Positions 1-9,464 of a stretch of 64,000 bases of DNA are shown here, in pieces; the stretch's first letter is position 1, and each line of letters begins with the position of its first letter. The notes under the pieces were generated by a model, which had not been told where the DNA came from, searched no databases, and was given only the letters and a program-made list of their open reading frames with translations. Source of the DNA: Roseibacillus persicicus (GTDB lineage: Bacteria; Verrucomicrobiota; Verrucomicrobiia; Verrucomicrobiales; Akkermansiaceae); assembly GCF_014651675.1 (NCBI RefSeq), contig NZ_BMXI01000001.1:189968-253967 (forward strand), read 5' to 3'. The translations under genes were made by a program, and so were the position numbers.

Positions 1-540
1 CCCAATCCCTTTCTCGTTATCGCGACCCAGAACCCCATTGAGCAAGAAGGAACCTATCCCCTCCCCGAAGCCCAGCTCGACCGCTTCATGTTCTCGCTCG
101 ACCTCGGCTACCCCAGTCCGGAGGAGGAAATGGAAATCGTAAAGCGAACCACGATCGGGGCTGGCAAGACGCTGTCGCCCGTCATCACTGGTGACGATCT
201 GATTGCCATTCAGCAACTTATCCGGGCCATGCCGGTGGCAGACAAAGTGATTGCCGAAGCGGTTGCGCTCACCGCCTCGACCCGACCAAAGGAGGGCACC
301 CCGGCCGAAACCACCCAACAATATATCGAGTGGGGAGCCGGCCCCCGGGCTTCGCAGTATCTCATTCTGGGAGCGAAAGCCTTTGCTCTCATGGAAGGGC
401 GCGCCGCCCCCGAGCGACAGGATGTTCTCGCCGCAGCCACCTCGGTTCTCTCGCACCGCATCGTCACCAACTATCGCGCGACTGGCGAAGGCCTCACTTC
501 CTCGGACGTCATTGCCGCCCTGTTAGCCGAACGCAAGTAA
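1..540 (+). CDS. MoxR-family AAA+ ATPase (3' part)
   Basis: This is the 3' end of a MoxR-type AAA+ ATPase whose start lies before the window. The frame is open from base 1, so the ATG at 88 is internal. The visible 179 residues begin with the sensor-1 stretch ([14 protein letters not shown]), continue with [11 protein letters not shown], which carries the arginine-finger region, and end in the helical lid. MoxR proteins are chaperone-like ATPases that act on partners with von Willebrand A (vWA) domains. Several such genes follow directly, the first only 10 bases after this stop, so the cluster is probably one transcript. Walker A and B lie outside the window and could not be checked. Confidence 0.93.
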   Translation, partial: PNPFLVIATQNPIEQEGTYPLPEAQLDRFMFSLDLGYPSPEEEMEIVKRTTIGAGKTLSPVITGDDLIAIQQLIRAMPVADKVIAEAVALTASTRPKEGTPAETTQQYIEWGAGPRASQYLILGAKAFALMEGRAAPERQDVLAAATSVLSHRIVTNYRATGEGLTSSDVIAALLAERK

Positions 541-550
541 GGTCCGCCCG

Positions 551-1651
551 ATGAATTGGCTCGATAAACACATTCCTCCGCCTTTGCCAAAAGGCCCCAG
601 TCTGGGACCGCCGCCCTTACCCGGGCAACAGTCCAATGCCTTTGCCCGCGCTCGTGCCCAGGCTCAGAAAGCAGCGGCCGCAACCGGCGGAAGAATCCCC
701 GAGGGCCGTCACGAAATCGGGCCCGATCCCAGTCGGGTCCTGCTCAATGAGGACGAGCTCAATCGCTTTAAGAATCTTCTCGTCTTTGCCAAGGCGGCCA
801 TCGAAAGCCGCTTTGCCGGCCGCCACAAATCCACCGACCTGGGCAGCGGCGGCGAGTTCGCGGAACATCGCCAATATCATCCCGGCATGCCCACCGCCGC
901 CGTCGATTGGCAGGTCTATGCCCGCACCAAACGGCTCTTTGTCAAAACCTACGAGGAACTGACTGACATGGCGGTGCACCTAATCGTCGACGGCTCGGGA
1001 TCGATGTCCTATCAGAGTAGAGGACAGGAGCGAAAAAGCCTGCGCGCCGCCCGCACCGCCGCCGCACTCGCCTGCCTGATGATGCGTCAGGGCGACAAAG
1101 TCGGGCTCACCATTTTCTCCCGAAACATCCAAAGCCATCTCCCAACCGGCGGAACCGAGCGCCACCTGCAGGAGATGCTGCGCGAGATGATCAAGCCTGC
1201 CCTCTACTCGACCGGCACCACCCGCATTGCCCAATCGCTGCGGGAAGCCTCCCTCCTCATCAAGCGGCGCGGTCGTCTGGTGGTGGTCTCGGACTTTCTG
1301 GGCGAAGACCCCGAAGACATCCTCGACGCCCTCGGGCCCTTTGTTCACCGACGGTTCCAGATTTTACTCCTCCAGCTTTCCGATCCCGACGAGCGCTCGC
1401 TCCCGGACGCCCCCCTGGCCCGCTTTGTCGATGCTGAGACTGGCGAGCAAATCGAGGTCGAACCCGCCGAACTGCGCTCCGCCTACGAAGCCACCGTGGC
1501 CGAACGCACCCTCGCTCTCCAAGAAGGCGCGCGCCAACGCGGCATCGAGTTTGCCCACCTCGGCACCGAAAAACCCTATCTCGAAGCCATCGAAGCCTAC
1601 CTCGGCTTCCGCCGCTGGTCCGAAGTCTCACCCCCTACGAAAACGCGATGA
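551..1651 (+). CDS. DUF58 domain protein (vWA-like), MoxR partner
   Basis: A 366-residue DUF58 protein. The N-terminus is rich in proline, alanine and basic residues and has no signal peptide, so the protein is probably cytoplasmic. The DUF58 signature (GEFAEHRQYHPG then VDWQVYARTKRLFVK) lies near residues 101-132. A vWA-type metal site follows, DGSGS at 147-151. DUF58 proteins are encoded next to MoxR ATPases and are thought to be their vWA clients. The start codon lies 10 bases after the moxR stop, and the stop overlaps the next start by 4 bases, so translation is likely coupled. The substrate of the complex is unknown. Confidence 0.92.
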   Translation: MNWLDKHIPPPLPKGPSLGPPPLPGQQSNAFARARAQAQKAAAATGGRIPEGRHEIGPDPSRVLLNEDELNRFKNLLVFAKAAIESRFAGRHKSTDLGSGGEFAEHRQYHPGMPTAAVDWQVYARTKRLFVKTYEELTDMAVHLIVDGSGSMSYQSRGQERKSLRAARTAAALACLMMRQGDKVGLTIFSRNIQSHLPTGGTERHLQEMLREMIKPALYSTGTTRIAQSLREASLLIKRRGRLVVVSDFLGEDPEDILDALGPFVHRRFQILLLQLSDPDERSLPDAPLARFVDAETGEQIEVEPAELRSAYEATVAERTLALQEGARQRGIEFAHLGTEKPYLEAIEAYLGFRRWSEVSPPTKTR

Positions 1652-3762
1652 CCTTTCTAGCCAACAGCGCAATGTGGGGCTTGCTGGCGCTGGCTAGCCT
1701 CCCTTTTTTCATCCACTGGCTCAGCCGTCGTTTTCCAAAGAAGTATATCTTCTCCTCCCTAACGGATTTGAAAAAATCCATCGCCGGCCGTTCCCGCCTC
1801 TTCAAGTGGCGGCACTTTCTCTACCTCCTGTTGCGGGCCCTCGCCGTCATTACTCTGGTCTTGGCATTTCTCGAACCAGTCACTGGACTTAAAAAGAAAG
1901 GAGATGCGGAAGGAATCCGTCACATCGTAATCGCCATCGATCAATCGCTGAGCATGGCGCACCAGGACGGCAATTTTTCCACCTGGAAACGCACCGTCAC
2001 GGAGACCGACAAGCTCCTCTCCTCCCTCGATCCTTTGGATAAGGTCAACCTCGTGATGGTGGGGCGCACTCCCGAGACCGCTTTCGCTCAGTTCAGTCAC
2101 AATACCGCAGCAGCCCGCAAGTTTCTCGACCAACAAAAGCCGCTCCCCGTAGAGGCCGACTTCAAGAGCGCGAACAGTCTGATTGCCCAACTGGCCGACA
2201 AAGCCAACGGCCCCGTGGAGGTCTACTACCTTTCCGACTTTCAACGAAAGAACTGGGCGAACATCCACTTTGAAAAGCTCCCCGCGCAAGCCCGCCTCTT
2301 TTTCATCCCGACCACCGACGATGCCCAGCGCGCGAACCAGGCCATCCTCGAGACTGGTCTTCTCGACCGCGTCCCGGTGAAGGGTCAGCCCTTCTCTTTA
2401 AAGGCCCGCGTCGCCAACTATTCCGCTAACAACTACAACGGCAAGCTGGAGGTCATTGCGAGCGAGAGCCAGTCCAGCGAAACACTCGTTGCTCTCGCGC
2501 CCTGGGGCGAGGGCGAGGTCACCCTGGAGTTCCCGGGTCTGGCCCCCGGTATCCACCAGCTGAAGATTCGTTTGGCCAACGACCAACTCGCGCTCGATAA
2601 CGTTCGCTGGATGATCATTGAGGTCGGAGAAGCCGAGGAGACGGTCATTCTTTCCGAGCAGGCGAAAGAGGGAGAAGACATTTCTCCGCCAGTGCGCTTC
2701 CTCCGGGCGGCGGTGAATCCCTTTGGAAAAAATCAAGGAAACTACCGTATTCGCGAGGTCGTGGGTGAGACTCTGCAAGCCTCCACCCTATCGGGCACTT
2801 CCAAGTTACTCGCCTCCCGCATGCCGGCTTTGAGCGTGGAAGAAGAGGGCGTGGTGACCTCCTTCCTCAGCTCCGGTGGGGGGATGATTCTCTTTCTGGA
2901 TGGCGAACATGACCGCGAAAATTTGCAACGCATTGCCAGCGAGATGAACGGCGAGCTGCCACTCACGCTCACCACCCGCCTGACCTCCGCCAACCTACCG
3001 GACGGAGCGATGAAGGTGGCGCGAGGGGACTTCCGCTCGCCCTTCCTGCGACTCTTTGAAGGCGAGCGCCGCCGCAATCTAGGCTTTCTAGAATTCTACG
3101 ATCTCTACCACGCCAGCCCCACGGGCGAAGGTCGCATCCTGCTGACCTATGCCGATGGCACCCCTGCGTTGGCGGAGGCTCAGGTCGGCTTGGGCACGCT
3201 CCTGCTCTGCAACTTTTCGGTCTCCGAGCTGTCTTCCAATCTCGCACGCCAACAGCTTTTCCCTGGTTGGATCCATGACTTGTTAGCCAACCTCTCCCCA
3301 GCCGGATCGGAGGAACTCGATTACCTCGCTGGCGATCAGGTCAACACCGACGCGTGGGCGAATGAAGTCTTGGGTCGCGCCGTGCTGGACCCCGACGGAA
3401 AAGAGCTCAATGCCAAATCCGACATTCGCGGCGAGCGCATGTTTATCAACTTCGAGGCCAAGGACCCCGGCGTCTATCGCCTCCCCGGGCGCGGCGACCG
3501 CACCTTGCGCGCCTTTGCGGTCAACCCGTCCAACCGGGAAAGCGACCTCCGCACCATCGACACCTCCATTCTACCTGCCCGCGCCCCGGGCTCGGAATCG
3601 GGTGCCTTGGTGAAGGCGAACCAGAGCTATGAGGAACTCCGCAAGGGCCGCCCCGCCTTCCAGTGGTTCATTCTCGCGGCCCTCTTTTTCCTTCTGTTAG
3701 AAAGTCTCCTCCACGGCGTGCTCACTCCGCAAACCTCCACCAAGAAAGCTCTCCAGGCATGA
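1648..3762 (+). CDS. BatA-type membrane protein with vWA domain
   Basis: A 704-residue membrane protein. The first 80 residues match the BatA (aerotolerance regulator) N-terminal domain: a hydrophobic segment near 8-25 (LLALASLPFFIHWLSRRF) and a second near 55-75. A vWA-like domain follows with a metal-site motif DQSLS near residue 99. The long middle part is probably exposed on the far side of the membrane. One hydrophobic helix near 675-697 closes the protein. Bat-type proteins assemble with MoxR and DUF58 partners in the cell envelope. The gene overlaps its neighbours by 4 bases on both sides. Family membership is clear; the exact role is unknown. Confidence 0.88.
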   Translation: MTFLANSAMWGLLALASLPFFIHWLSRRFPKKYIFSSLTDLKKSIAGRSRLFKWRHFLYLLLRALAVITLVLAFLEPVTGLKKKGDAEGIRHIVIAIDQSLSMAHQDGNFSTWKRTVTETDKLLSSLDPLDKVNLVMVGRTPETAFAQFSHNTAAARKFLDQQKPLPVEADFKSANSLIAQLADKANGPVEVYYLSDFQRKNWANIHFEKLPAQARLFFIPTTDDAQRANQAILETGLLDRVPVKGQPFSLKARVANYSANNYNGKLEVIASESQSSETLVALAPWGEGEVTLEFPGLAPGIHQLKIRLANDQLALDNVRWMIIEVGEAEETVILSEQAKEGEDISPPVRFLRAAVNPFGKNQGNYRIREVVGETLQASTLSGTSKLLASRMPALSVEEEGVVTSFLSSGGGMILFLDGEHDRENLQRIASEMNGELPLTLTTRLTSANLPDGAMKVARGDFRSPFLRLFEGERRRNLGFLEFYDLYHASPTGEGRILLTYADGTPALAEAQVGLGTLLLCNFSVSELSSNLARQQLFPGWIHDLLANLSPAGSEELDYLAGDQVNTDAWANEVLGRAVLDPDGKELNAKSDIRGERMFINFEAKDPGVYRLPGRGDRTLRAFAVNPSNRESDLRTIDTSILPARAPGSESGALVKANQSYEELRKGRPAFQWFILAALFFLLLESLLHGVLTPQTSTKKALQA

Positions 3763-5909
3763 CCCTCGACCCCATCTTTCCATTTTCCTGGGTTCTCCTA
3801 CTGGCAGTAGGTGCGGTCGGCCTGACCCTCCTCGCCCACCGCCTGCCGGGCAAGCGCTTGGGCAAATTCCGCAACGGCACTCTCACTCTGTTCCGTCTTC
3901 TCGCGGTGCTTGGCATCGTGACACTCCTGCTTCGCCCCTCTCGCGAAGAGAGCCTGACTCCCCCCTCGGTCGAACGGACTCTGCTGGTCGCAGTCGACAC
4001 TTCCGGCAGCATGAAAGAGGCGGATCAAGATGGAGTCCCCCGCATCGACCATGCCCGCAAAGCCCTGCGCGAGGCCAAACTCTTCGACGAGGAAAACAGC
4101 TCGGTGACCTTCTTCGAATTCTCCAACGGAGCGCACTTCTCATCTCCCGCAGAGATTCAAGCCGCTTCCGCCAACGGCATCGAGACCCACTTCCACTCCT
4201 CCTTCCGCAAGATGATGCGCTCTTTCGGAGGGCCTCCCCCCGTGGCTCTGTTAGTTCTCTCCGACGGCCATGATCTGGAGTCCATCTCCCCCGGCCAAAC
4301 CGCCAAGCTAGCCAGCGCACGCGACTGCCCCATCTATGCGGTGCCCTTCGGGGCCCAGGGTTCCGCCCGCGATGTGTCCATCCGCGCCACCACCTTCCAC
4401 CCCTACACTTTCCGCAAACAGGTCACCAACCTGCAAGCCACCATCCGCGCCTTGGGATGTCAGAACGAGACCCTCATTGTCGACCTTATCCGCGAAGGCG
4501 AGCAGATCACCCAAAAGCGAATTGAGACCGGCACCCAGCCCTATCATGACGTCGAGTTCGCAGTCAACGAGGAGGACCCCGGGCAGTTCGAATACAGCAT
4601 CCGCGTGCGTCAGGTCACCGGCGAAGTGAGTGTCGAGAACAACATGGCGGTGACCTATCTCAATGTTTTGGACGAAAAAATCAAAGCCCTCCTCATCGAG
4701 GGAGATCCTTACTGGGACACGACCTTTTTGCGGCGCTCGCTGGCACGAAATGACAAGCTCGATGTGGATGCCCTCGTCCGCTTCACCCCCAACCGTACCC
4801 GCGCCATTCGATCCAACGAGAACCGAAAAGACGAGCCCCTCGACACTCCTTCGACTGCCAAGGACTTCTCGCCCTATCGCGTGGTGATTCTTGGAAAAAG
4901 TGTCGAAACGGTGCTCGGTGAAGAAGGCATCGCCGCGCTGGAGGAGTGGGTGGACAAAGAGGCGGGGGTGGTCATTTTTTCCCGAGGCCGGGCTTGGGGA
5001 GGCACCGCCAAATCGGACTTGGAACCCATCGACTGGAGTGCCGACCAAACGAGTGCCAGCCGGGTGGAGGTCACCCAGCAAGGACTCAGCATGGCGCCCT
5101 TCCGCATGCTCCACAGTCGCTCCGATGCCGCCGAACTCCCTCCCATTCTAGCCTACGAACCCATCGGCAAACCGAAAACCCTCGCCGCTGCTTACGGACA
5201 AACCTCCACAGACGACCCCGCAATTGTCTATCGCCGACTCGGCAGCGGGCAGACCCTTTCCCTTGGAGTCGCCAATTTGTGGAACTGGGTTTTCAACGCC
5301 AAGACCGAGTTCGACAACAATCTCTATGACCTCTTCTGGGACCAGCTTCTTCTCTGGTTGCTCGCCAACGACGGCATCACCCCCGGCTCGGACTACGCCC
5401 TCCAGACCAACACCGCGAATCTACCCTTGGGCGAGGAGATGACTTTCAGCCTGCTCTATAACGGGAAAACCCCGCTCTCCGCGGCCCCCACGGTGCAGCT
5501 GCGTCACAATGGCGCCGAAGCCGCAATACTCAGCCTGAATCCCGATCCTTCCGGGGACTCCGCCTCCCTCAACTTCACGCCGCGCGCCGCCGGACGTTAT
5601 GAAGCGGTGACCACTTTGCCCGGTGGGAAAGAGCTGCAGGTTCGCTTCCTGGTCTTTCGCGAACAACTCGAACGCACCGAAACCGCCACCGACCTCGCCT
5701 ACCTCCAGCAGTTGGCCACGGCCTCTGGCGGTCGCCTCATCGAGCCGGACGAAATCTCGGAACTCGTCTCCAACTTACTCCTCGAAACCGCTCCCATGGA
5801 GGCCCGCACCCGCTTGGTCCCCCTGTGGAACACCGCTCTCATTTGCCTCGCCCTCGTCTTTCTGCTCGCCGCGGAATGGTTCCTTCGCCGAAGATGGGGC
5901 CTGACTTGA
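3759..5909 (+). CDS. Membrane vWA domain protein with glutamine-amidotransferase-like region
   Basis: A 716-residue protein. I chose the ATG at 3759 because it overlaps the preceding stop (ATGA) and gives a normal membrane N-terminus; the frame is open upstream to 3663 but that part lies inside the previous gene. Two membrane helices (about 10-28 and 42-58) precede a vWA domain with an intact metal site, DTSGS at 80-84, and VLSDGHD further on. The region near 370-440 resembles the amidotransferase-like fold often found in these proteins, and a final helix lies near 690-710. It is probably a membrane partner of the BatA and MoxR proteins. Confidence 0.87.
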   Translation: MTLDPIFPFSWVLLLAVGAVGLTLLAHRLPGKRLGKFRNGTLTLFRLLAVLGIVTLLLRPSREESLTPPSVERTLLVAVDTSGSMKEADQDGVPRIDHARKALREAKLFDEENSSVTFFEFSNGAHFSSPAEIQAASANGIETHFHSSFRKMMRSFGGPPPVALLVLSDGHDLESISPGQTAKLASARDCPIYAVPFGAQGSARDVSIRATTFHPYTFRKQVTNLQATIRALGCQNETLIVDLIREGEQITQKRIETGTQPYHDVEFAVNEEDPGQFEYSIRVRQVTGEVSVENNMAVTYLNVLDEKIKALLIEGDPYWDTTFLRRSLARNDKLDVDALVRFTPNRTRAIRSNENRKDEPLDTPSTAKDFSPYRVVILGKSVETVLGEEGIAALEEWVDKEAGVVIFSRGRAWGGTAKSDLEPIDWSADQTSASRVEVTQQGLSMAPFRMLHSRSDAAELPPILAYEPIGKPKTLAAAYGQTSTDDPAIVYRRLGSGQTLSLGVANLWNWVFNAKTEFDNNLYDLFWDQLLLWLLANDGITPGSDYALQTNTANLPLGEEMTFSLLYNGKTPLSAAPTVQLRHNGAEAAILSLNPDPSGDSASLNFTPRAAGRYEAVTTLPGGKELQVRFLVFREQLERTETATDLAYLQQLATASGGRLIEPDEISELVSNLLLETAPMEARTRLVPLWNTALICLALVFLLAAEWFLRRRWGLT

Positions 5910-5931
5910 TCCCGTTAACCTGACCCATGCC

Positions 5932-8805
5932 ATGAGTTCCTCTCCTCAACACCGCAATCGCGCCTCCGTGCTGGAGGCCCTGCGCCATGCGGCCTCCACC
6001 TTCGCCAGCCATCGCGCCCTCGTGCTATTGCTGCGCTCGGTCAAATACTTCGTCGCCGCGTTCATCATCCTTTGCATTGCGGACGCGGTGGCGCACTTCG
6101 CGGCCGACACCCGACTGGGCCTCATTCTCCTGTGGGGTGGGATCGCGCTTTTGTTAGGGATGATTGGCCTAGTGATCGCCTGCTTTGCCCGTCCCAAGGC
6201 TGACGAGATGGCTCAGATTCTCGAAAAGCGCGAAGGCAAGCTCGGCAGCAAGCTGACCAACATTCTGGAGCTGCACGAACAGGCAGAGGACGACCAGCTC
6301 GCCCCCCTCACCCGCGACTTGGCTCAGCAAGCAGTCACCGACGCAACCCGCGAGGTCGACACCAGCGAACTCGCTACCATTGCCAAGGCCCCCTTCCTCA
6401 AGCACGAGTCCAAACGCGCCGCGCTGGTGGCCGTTCTCTTTGCCCTCCTCCCGCTACTGTTAGGCGAACCCGGCCGACGCCAATTCCTCCGCTTTCTGCA
6501 ACCTCACGGAGACCACCCGCCCCTCTCTTTCACCTGGCTGCAAATCTCCAAGCCCGTTCACGATGGCTTGGAAATCGTCTATGGTGAGGACACTCGCGTG
6601 GAGGTCTCGGTGAAGGGGCACCTTCCCAAGGAACTCGTTCTAACAGCCGAACCGGTTGAAGGGGATGGACCAGCGAAAAAGATTCCCATGACCACCCGTG
6701 GTGATGGTCTCTTCGTGGCCGTCTTGGAAAACATCGAGCAGCCCCTGCGCCTGACTGCGCTCACCACCAACGAGCGGAGCCGTAGCAAGCACCGCCACCT
6801 CGCTGTCCTTCTCAATCCCCGCATCGAGGACGCTTGGGTGACCGTCACCCCTCCCGCCTACACCGGTCTCCCCCCGCACGAAAAGCCCTTCCGTTTCACG
6901 GGAATTCAGGCTTTGGAAGGATCGGAGCTCACCTTTCGACTCCAGTCCAACCGCCCGCTGGGGAAAGGAACTCTCGTGGCCACCCCGACCGAAGGAGCTC
7001 CTGTCGAGGTGCCCTTGCAACCGGAACCAGGTGACAAAAAGAATCACGCCCTCGCCAAACTGGTGGTGAGTCAGTCCGGACGCCTGCACTTTCAGGTTCG
7101 CGATGAAGGAAATCGCGCCGCTGAAGACGAGACCAGCTCCTCCCTCACCGTCAGTCAGGATTTGCCACCCAGCCTTTCTTTCCTGAGCCCTCAGGAGGAT
7201 TCCTTCGTGGTCGATTCTCATGAATTCGAAATCGAAATCTCCGCCTCGGACGATTACGGGCTGCGCACGATGCGCATCCTTCCTGCTGTGGGTGAAAATC
7301 ATCTTTCGCCCATCGAAGAAACGCTCCCCGGCATTGGCCCGAAGCGACACAACCTGAAAAGCACGGTGCGGCTGACTGACCTCGGTGCCCAACCGGGAGA
7401 CATTGTCACCTTCTTCGCCGAAGCCATCGACAACTGTCCCGACCCCCACCTGACTCGCACCAAGATGCGTCGCCTGGAAGTCATCTCCGAACAGCAGTAT
7501 CAAGAGTTCCTGCGCAAACAAGCCGATGTCGCCCAAATCGCAGGAGCCTACGAGGAACTTCTCGACCGCTTGAATTCCGCCGTGCAGCGACAGGAAGAAC
7601 TCGCCCAGGAAATGGCCGAACTCGCGAAGGCTGCTGAGGAGCGGGAGCTCACCCCGGAGGAGAAAGAACGCCAGAAGCAACTCCAGCAAGCCCAAGAGCA
7701 ACTCAACAGCGAACTCCGCGACGTCGCTCAAGGGATGGAAGAAATGGCCCAGCAAACGCCAGTCTATGACTTCGAGGAGCGGCTCCACGAACAACTACAA
7801 CAGATGGCGGAAAAGATTGAGCAATCGGTCGCACAGAACGAACAATCTGCTTCACCCAATTCCAGCCCTTCTGAAATGGCGAAAGCTGCCGCTGAACAGC
7901 ACGATCGCCTGGCGCAGAATCAACAGCAGGGCGAAGACGAGATACGGGAGCCTTTGCAGGATCTGGCCGCCATGCACGAGCTCATCAAAGACATCAATCA
8001 CTTCATGGCTTTGTATGAAGAGCAACAGACTCTCGCCGAACAAACCGCCCGCTTCGAACAAACGACCGACCTCTCCTCTGCCGACCGCATGTCGTTGAAG
8101 GAAATGGCTGGTCGCCAACGCGAAGTCGCCAGCGCCTTGCAGCAACTTCAGGAGGATTTGAAACGACACGCCGATGCGGCAGAAGAAAACTTTCCCAAAG
8201 CCGCCCAGAGCGCCCGCGACCTGGCGGAAGCTATCGGCGATGACAACCTCCCGGGATTGGGCCGAACCAGTTCCCAAAGCATGTTGCGGGGAGAGGGCAA
8301 CGACTCCCATTCCCAAGCCACCCACCTGAAGGAGGAGATGGAGAAATACCTGAGCGAATGCGGAAGCTGTCAAGGCAGCGGCCAAAGCGAGCTCGACCAA
8401 TATCTCCAGATGGCGATGGGCAGCCAGCCGGGACAGAACTTTCAGCAAATGATGGACTCTCTTTGCTTCGGCATGGGCAAGCAAGGGGGCAGCGGCATGG
8501 GCTCAGGGGGCTCGATGGCCACCGGAATCATGCCCGGCCAGCAAATGGGTCTGATGGGCGGTCGCGCTCTCATCCAAGGCCCCATCGGCCGCGCCCTCGC
8601 AGGTGGACCGGGTTCGCAGGGACGCTTTGGAACTCCCGGCACCGAGGTTGCCAATGTCGACGGCACCGAGGCCGACCGCGGCTCCACCCACAGCACCCGC
8701 TCGACCAGCACTCCCGAAAGCCAAGGACTTTTGCAGGAATATCAAAATCTCACCGAAGCCTACTTCCGAACCCTGACCCAATCCAAAGACGAATCCGCAC
8801 CATGA
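5932..8805 (+). CDS. DUF4175-like large coiled-coil membrane protein
   Basis: A 957-residue protein with three hydrophobic helices in the first 180 residues (about 38-58, 64-85, 162-178). A long probably extracytoplasmic beta-rich region follows, then a glutamine- and glutamate-rich coiled coil spanning roughly 510-740, and a glycine/methionine-rich tail (about 830-930). This layout matches the DUF4175-type proteins found in MoxR/vWA clusters. The gene starts 22 bases after the previous stop and its stop overlaps the next start by 4 bases. The coiled coil suggests a scaffold or tether in the envelope complex, which is inference. No catalytic motif is visible. Confidence 0.8.
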   Translation: MSSSPQHRNRASVLEALRHAASTFASHRALVLLLRSVKYFVAAFIILCIADAVAHFAADTRLGLILLWGGIALLLGMIGLVIACFARPKADEMAQILEKREGKLGSKLTNILELHEQAEDDQLAPLTRDLAQQAVTDATREVDTSELATIAKAPFLKHESKRAALVAVLFALLPLLLGEPGRRQFLRFLQPHGDHPPLSFTWLQISKPVHDGLEIVYGEDTRVEVSVKGHLPKELVLTAEPVEGDGPAKKIPMTTRGDGLFVAVLENIEQPLRLTALTTNERSRSKHRHLAVLLNPRIEDAWVTVTPPAYTGLPPHEKPFRFTGIQALEGSELTFRLQSNRPLGKGTLVATPTEGAPVEVPLQPEPGDKKNHALAKLVVSQSGRLHFQVRDEGNRAAEDETSSSLTVSQDLPPSLSFLSPQEDSFVVDSHEFEIEISASDDYGLRTMRILPAVGENHLSPIEETLPGIGPKRHNLKSTVRLTDLGAQPGDIVTFFAEAIDNCPDPHLTRTKMRRLEVISEQQYQEFLRKQADVAQIAGAYEELLDRLNSAVQRQEELAQEMAELAKAAEERELTPEEKERQKQLQQAQEQLNSELRDVAQGMEEMAQQTPVYDFEERLHEQLQQMAEKIEQSVAQNEQSASPNSSPSEMAKAAAEQHDRLAQNQQQGEDEIREPLQDLAAMHELIKDINHFMALYEEQQTLAEQTARFEQTTDLSSADRMSLKEMAGRQREVASALQQLQEDLKRHADAAEENFPKAAQSARDLAEAIGDDNLPGLGRTSSQSMLRGEGNDSHSQATHLKEEMEKYLSECGSCQGSGQSELDQYLQMAMGSQPGQNFQQMMDSLCFGMGKQGGSGMGSGGSMATGIMPGQQMGLMGGRALIQGPIGRALAGGPGSQGRFGTPGTEVANVDGTEADRGSTHSTRSTSTPESQGLLQEYQNLTEAYFRTLTQSKDESAP

Positions 8806-9440
8806 AATTACTAACAACCCTCCTCGCTCTCCTCGCCATTCCCCTGGCGGCGGAACCCACTGCCATCTCTTGTGGCAATCTGGTCTATGGCAAAAACCAG
8901 ACCTCCGTTTGCTTTGCCAGCACCTTCCTGAAAGACGCTGCCCAAGCGACCGGCCTGGAAATCGACCCCGAGTTCAAGCGCATCAAGCTCGGTGCCGACG
9001 AGATCTTCACCACCCCGATGTGCATCTTCACCGGCGAGGGCGAGTTCACCCTCAATGAAGCCGAACGGAAGAACCTGAAGCAGTATGTGATGAATGGTGG
9101 CTTCATCATTGTCAGCCCCGGATGCTCCGATGAGAAATGGAACGCGGCATTCAAGCGTGAGCTCGCGGCAGTCTTTCCCGGTCATCCCCTGGAGCCTCTC
9201 TCCATGGACCACGAGCTCTTTTCCATGGTGCACACCATCACGGAACTGGATGCCGGCAGTCGCGTTGGCCACATCAAGCTACAGGGCATCACCGTCAATG
9301 GACGATTGGCGATTCTCTACTCTCCAGAAGGACTCAACAATGCCCGCAACGCCAAGGGCTGCTGTTGCTGCGGCGGCAATGAGCTCCGGAACTCGCGTGA
9401 AATCAACGTCAACGCGCTGGTCTACGCCCTCATCTACTAG
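8802..9440 (+). CDS. DUF4159 domain exported protein
   Basis: A 212-residue protein beginning with a clear signal peptide (MKLLTTLLALLAIPLAAEP). The start at 8802 overlaps the previous stop as ATGA; a longer open frame to 8358 is the shadow of the preceding gene. The core (FTGEGEFTLNEAERKNLKQY, then GGFIIV and a later PLSMDHELF) fits DUF4159, a domain usually found at the end of MoxR/vWA clusters. An unusual GCCCCGG cysteine run lies near residue 186 and could bind a metal or form disulfides. It is probably the periplasmic end of the same envelope complex. Confidence 0.82.
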   Translation: MKLLTTLLALLAIPLAAEPTAISCGNLVYGKNQTSVCFASTFLKDAAQATGLEIDPEFKRIKLGADEIFTTPMCIFTGEGEFTLNEAERKNLKQYVMNGGFIIVSPGCSDEKWNAAFKRELAAVFPGHPLEPLSMDHELFSMVHTITELDAGSRVGHIKLQGITVNGRLAILYSPEGLNNARNAKGCCCCGGNELRNSREINVNALVYALIY

Positions 9441-9464
9441 AAAAACAGTAGTTCATCCCCTCCG

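Noticed and set aside
6640-7794. A 384-codon minus-strand frame opposite the coiled-coil gene
   Set aside because: It mirrors the DUF4175-like gene and has no independent motif.
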